Positions 61,524 through 64,000 of a stretch of 64,000 nt of DNA are shown here, piece after piece; the first letter of the stretch is position 1; the number at the start of each line of letters is the position of its first letter. A program made the position numbers and the translations under genes. Source of the DNA: JAAYPI01 sp963668615 (GTDB lineage Bacteria > Bacteroidota > Bacteroidia > Bacteroidales > Paludibacteraceae); NCBI GenBank assembly GCA_963668615.2, contig CAXXCL010000002.1, positions 372,001 through 436,000 of the forward strand, in the 5' to 3' direction. The notes beneath the pieces are model-generated. The model was not told where the DNA came from, did no database searches, and saw only the letters and a list, made by a program, of their open reading frames with translations.

Positions 61524-62612
61524 TTACTGAAAATTTGGGAGTATGTATTCAGCAATAACTCCACTTCCGAAACAAACACGACAACCTTCGTCATAAACAG
61601 CACAAAACTGTCCTGGAGCAATACCTTGTATTTTTTCCTCAGAATCAATATGATATTTTCCATTTTTCATTTCAATGGAACCAAATGTAAATTCGGGAGT
61701 ATGCCTGATTTTGAACGCAATACGTTGTTTCCCCTCAAAGCGACCCCAAATATCTTTTGTAATAAACAAAAAATCATCTAATGGAATAGAAGTTCCATAT
61801 TGAGTAGCAGGGTCATATCCATTAGAAACATATACAACGTTTTCTTCAATATTTTTAGCAACTACGTACCATGGTCCACCACTTAGCCCTAATCCCTTCC
61901 GTTGCCCAATAGTATGAAACCATAATCCATTATGGTTTCCTAGTATTTTACCAGTTTCTAACTCGACTATCTTTCCTATTTTTGTTCCAATATATTTTTT
62001 AATAAAGTCATTGTAATTCACTTTTCCTAAAAAACAAATGCCTTGGCTATCTTTTCTTGCTGCACTCGGCAAACCCTCTTGAAAAGCCAATTCGCGGACC
62101 TTGTATTTTGGCAAATTTCCTATAGGAAACATCAATTTGGAGAGCTGTTCATAATTAATTCGGGACAAAAAATATGTTTGATCTTTGTGCTTATCAACTG
62201 CTGTTGCCAAATAATATTTTTCATCGATGATTGTTGTATTGGCATAATGACCAGTAGCAATTTTATCAAAATCTTTGCCATATTTTTGGTTAAAACTACC
62301 AAACTTAATGAGTTTATTACACATTATGTCTGGATTCGGTGTCAGCCCCATTTTAACCGTTTTAAGGGTATAGTCTACTACTTGTTCCCAATATTCCGTT
62401 TGAAGAGATACTATTTCCATCTTCAAACCATATTTCTTGGCTATGAAAGAGGTTAATTCAATATCTTCTTCCGCAGAACAACCCATATAGCCTCTTTCAT
62501 CCTCCATTCCAATACGGATATAAAAAATAGTCGGATTGTACCCCATCTCTTTTAATCGATATACGACAACCGAACTGTCTACTCCTCCCGAAACTAAGGC
62601 GGCTATATTCAT
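61524..62612 (-). CDS. mnmA: tRNA-specific 2-thiouridylase MnmA
   Basis: This 362-residue enzyme has the PP-loop LVSGGVDSSV (residues 7-16) and both catalytic cysteines: Cys98 in NPDIMCNKLIKF and Cys193 in DSQGICFLGKV. It makes the 2-thio group on wobble uridines of Lys, Glu and Gln tRNAs. The length is normal. It starts 6 bp after the dnaJ stop, so it is likely co-transcribed with grpE-dnaJ. Confidence 0.96.
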   Translation of the reverse strand: MNIAALVSGGVDSSVVVYRLKEMGYNPTIFYIRIGMEDERGYMGCSAEEDIELTSFIAKKYGLKMEIVSLQTEYWEQVVDYTLKTVKMGLTPNPDIMCNKLIKFGSFNQKYGKDFDKIATGHYANTTIIDEKYYLATAVDKHKDQTYFLSRINYEQLSKLMFPIGNLPKYKVRELAFQEGLPSAARKDSQGICFLGKVNYNDFIKKYIGTKIGKIVELETGKILGNHNGLWFHTIGQRKGLGLSGGPWYVVAKNIEENVVYVSNGYDPATQYGTSIPLDDFLFITKDIWGRFEGKQRIAFKIRHTPEFTFGSIEMKNGKYHIDSEEKIQGIAPGQFCAVYDEGCRVCFGSGVIAEYILPNFQ

Positions 62613-62618
62613 TCTTTT

Positions 62619-63743
62619 TTATTTAAAAAAATTATTCTGGGCTGATTTAGAAGGCCTAAAAGAACTTGATTTTTCGAAATTTTCAAAGATTTTCTTTTCA
62701 TCCTTTGTCAAATTTTCCGGAATATAGACTCCAATATTCACCAATAAATCACCTGTTCCATAAGAATTTACACTTGGTAAGCCTTTGCCCTTTAGTCGCA
62801 AAATTTTACCAGATTGTGTTCCACTCTCTATCTTGATTTTAGCTTTTCCATCAATTGTGGGTATTTCCACGGAACCACCTAATATGGCAGTTGGCAAAGA
62901 CAACATCAAATTATATATTAAATCATTATCATCCCTAATAAGCTCCGGATGTTTTTCTTCTTCTATTAAAACCAATAAATCACCATTGATACCGCCTCTA
63001 CGAGCAGCATTTCCTTTTCCGTTTAATGACAATTGCATACCTTCTTGTACTCCTGCCGGTATGTTAACACTTATGACTTCTTCAGCTATCTCAACACCTT
63101 CTCCTCCACATTTAGAGCATTTTTTTGTAATTATTTTACCCTCCCCATTACAATTTGGACAAGTGGTACTTGTTTGCATTTGACCAAACATGGAGTTTAC
63201 CAAACGCATTACAGTTCCAGTTCCCTTACAAGTTGGACAAGTCGTAACAGAATTACTATCAGCTGCTCCAGATCCGTTGCAATAAGAACAAACAACATAT
63301 TTTTTTACCTTGATTTTTTTCTCTACACCAGTAGAAATTTCTTTTAAGGTTAATTTTACTTTGACACGAAGATTGGTTCCCTTATTTACCCTTCTTTGTC
63401 TTCCTCCGCCACTACCAAAACCAAAATGACCTCCAAATATGTCTCCAAAGTGTTCAAAAATGTCATCCATTGACATACCACCACCAAAGTTAGCCCCTCC
63501 AGAAGATGCTGCACCCCCTACTCCGGCATGTCCGAATTGGTCATAACGCTGTTTTTTTTGAGGATTACCTAACACATCATATGCTTCTGCAGCTTCTTTA
63601 AATTTTTCTTCAGCTTCCTTATTGCCAGGGTTCTTATCAGGATGAAATTCAATAGCTTTCTTTCTATAAGCTTTTTTTATTTCCTCATCGGTGGCATTTT
63701 TATTTACCCCAAGAACTTCATAATAATCTCTTTTTTCAGACAT
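62619..63743 (-). CDS. dnaJ: Chaperone DnaJ
   Basis: This 374-residue co-chaperone has a J-domain with HPDKNPGNKEAEEKF (HPD at about residues 34-36), a Gly-rich linker (GGAASSGGANFGGGMSMDDIF), four CxxCxGxG zinc-binding repeats (about 145-215, with CSYCNGSG and CPTCKGTG) and C-terminal client-binding domains. It stimulates DnaK and hands over unfolded proteins. It lies 14 bp after grpE. Confidence 0.97.
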   Translation of the reverse strand: MSEKRDYYEVLGVNKNATDEEIKKAYRKKAIEFHPDKNPGNKEAEEKFKEAAEAYDVLGNPQKKQRYDQFGHAGVGGAASSGGANFGGGMSMDDIFEHFGDIFGGHFGFGSGGGRQRRVNKGTNLRVKVKLTLKEISTGVEKKIKVKKYVVCSYCNGSGAADSNSVTTCPTCKGTGTVMRLVNSMFGQMQTSTTCPNCNGEGKIITKKCSKCGGEGVEIAEEVISVNIPAGVQEGMQLSLNGKGNAARRGGINGDLLVLIEEEKHPELIRDDNDLIYNLMLSLPTAILGGSVEIPTIDGKAKIKIESGTQSGKILRLKGKGLPSVNSYGTGDLLVNIGVYIPENLTKDEKKIFENFEKSSSFRPSKSAQNNFFK

Positions 63744-63757
63744 AATATATTTGTTTT

Positions 63758-64000
63758 TTACTCTGCTACTACCACTTTTGCAAATCGTATTACTTTATCA
63801 TGAAGAGTATAGCCTTTTTGGACACAGTCAATAATTTTTCCTTTCAATGCATCATCTTGTGATGGAAAAGTAGTTACAGCTTCATGAAAATCAGTATCAA
63901 AAGGTTGATTTTCAACGTCAATTGCCTTGACACCATTCTGAGACAAGAAAGCCATGAACTTGCTGTGAATCAACAAGATTCCTTCCTTTGTATGGGAATC
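63758..64000 (-). CDS. grpE: GrpE, C-terminal part; gene continues past the window edge
   Basis: The visible 80 residues are in frame to base 64000 with no start, so the N-terminal coiled coil is cut off. The head domain of GrpE is recognisable: FDTDFHEAVTTFPSQDDALKGKIIDCVQKGYTLHDKVIRFAKVVV. GrpE is the nucleotide-exchange factor of DnaK. The first internal ATG-like start is not the true one. Confidence 0.95.
   Translation of the reverse strand, partial: DSHTKEGILLIHSKFMAFLSQNGVKAIDVENQPFDTDFHEAVTTFPSQDDALKGKIIDCVQKGYTLHDKVIRFAKVVVAE

Noticed and set aside
63758..63976. Complete small gene starting near 63976
   Set aside because: The frame is open to the window edge and the sequence is the C-terminal head of GrpE, so it is a truncated grpE.

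Overview
The window looks like a chromosomal segment of a low-GC member of the Bacteroidales (phylum Bacteroidota). The DNA is strongly AT-rich. Promoter-like motifs follow the Bacteroidetes pattern (TTTG, then about 20 bp, then TAnnTTTG), and most genes lack a Shine-Dalgarno sequence. Many genes belong to families or neighbourhoods typical of this order: ligA-DUF6913-dapA, lysS-gpsA-pgi, ileS-dksA-lspA-DUF4296, TamL, DUF4293 and the ferredoxin-VorB-type oxidoreductase. No rRNA, CRISPR array, transposase, integrase or phage gene was seen.

Region 1 (1-17450, all + strand) is a surface-polysaccharide (O-antigen or capsule) cluster. It holds glycosyltransferases of families 2 and 4, a DUF6625 transferase, a hexapeptide acyltransferase, a polytopic GT-C/polymerase-like protein, a FemAB-type aminoacyltransferase, an AlgD-type GDP-mannose dehydrogenase, a DUF354 protein, a deacetylase-like protein, the initiating polyprenyl-phosphate sugar transferase, a Wzi-like outer-membrane protein and a WbpE/WbpD/WbpB-type set for diacetamido-uronic acid. 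Two genes are split by frameshifts in A-runs: a GT2 at an A10 tract, and the FemAB gene at a dnaX-like A AAA AAG heptamer. A strong terminator closes the cluster.

Region 2 (17450-31640) is housekeeping and metabolism: clpB (with an unusually strong Shine-Dalgarno), a universal stress protein, an aminotransferase, a four-subunit 2-oxoacid:ferredoxin oxidoreductase, trxA, dnaE, an AlkD-like protein and purN.

Region 3 (31641-48410) carries acpP-fabF-rnc-acyl-CoA ligase, prfB with its programmed +1 frameshift, lysS-gpsA-pgi, two identical tRNA-Val genes, dapA/DUF6913/ligA, trmD, pyrK-pyrD and an XRE regulator.

Region 4 (48411-49204) is a gene-free, very AT-rich 794-bp stretch. It has three GTTAC-N4-GTAAC-like palindromes just upstream of the XRE gene and two long hairpins that may mark a non-coding RNA.

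Region 5 (49205-64000) holds mazG, a second acyl-CoA ligase, a small Ala/Pro/Glu-rich lipoprotein, DUF4293, a type-2-like ileS whose HIGH motif reads GIHH, a cysteine-poor DksA-like protein, lspA, DUF4296, a short amidohydrolase-like remnant, an rRNA methyltransferase, tamL, tRNA-Arg(TCT), and grpE-dnaJ-mnmA running off the right edge.

No wholly new multi-gene system stands out. The best leads are the two A-tract frameshifts in the polysaccharide cluster, the altered IleRS signature, the XRE operator array with its structured intergenic region, and the amidohydrolase remnant.
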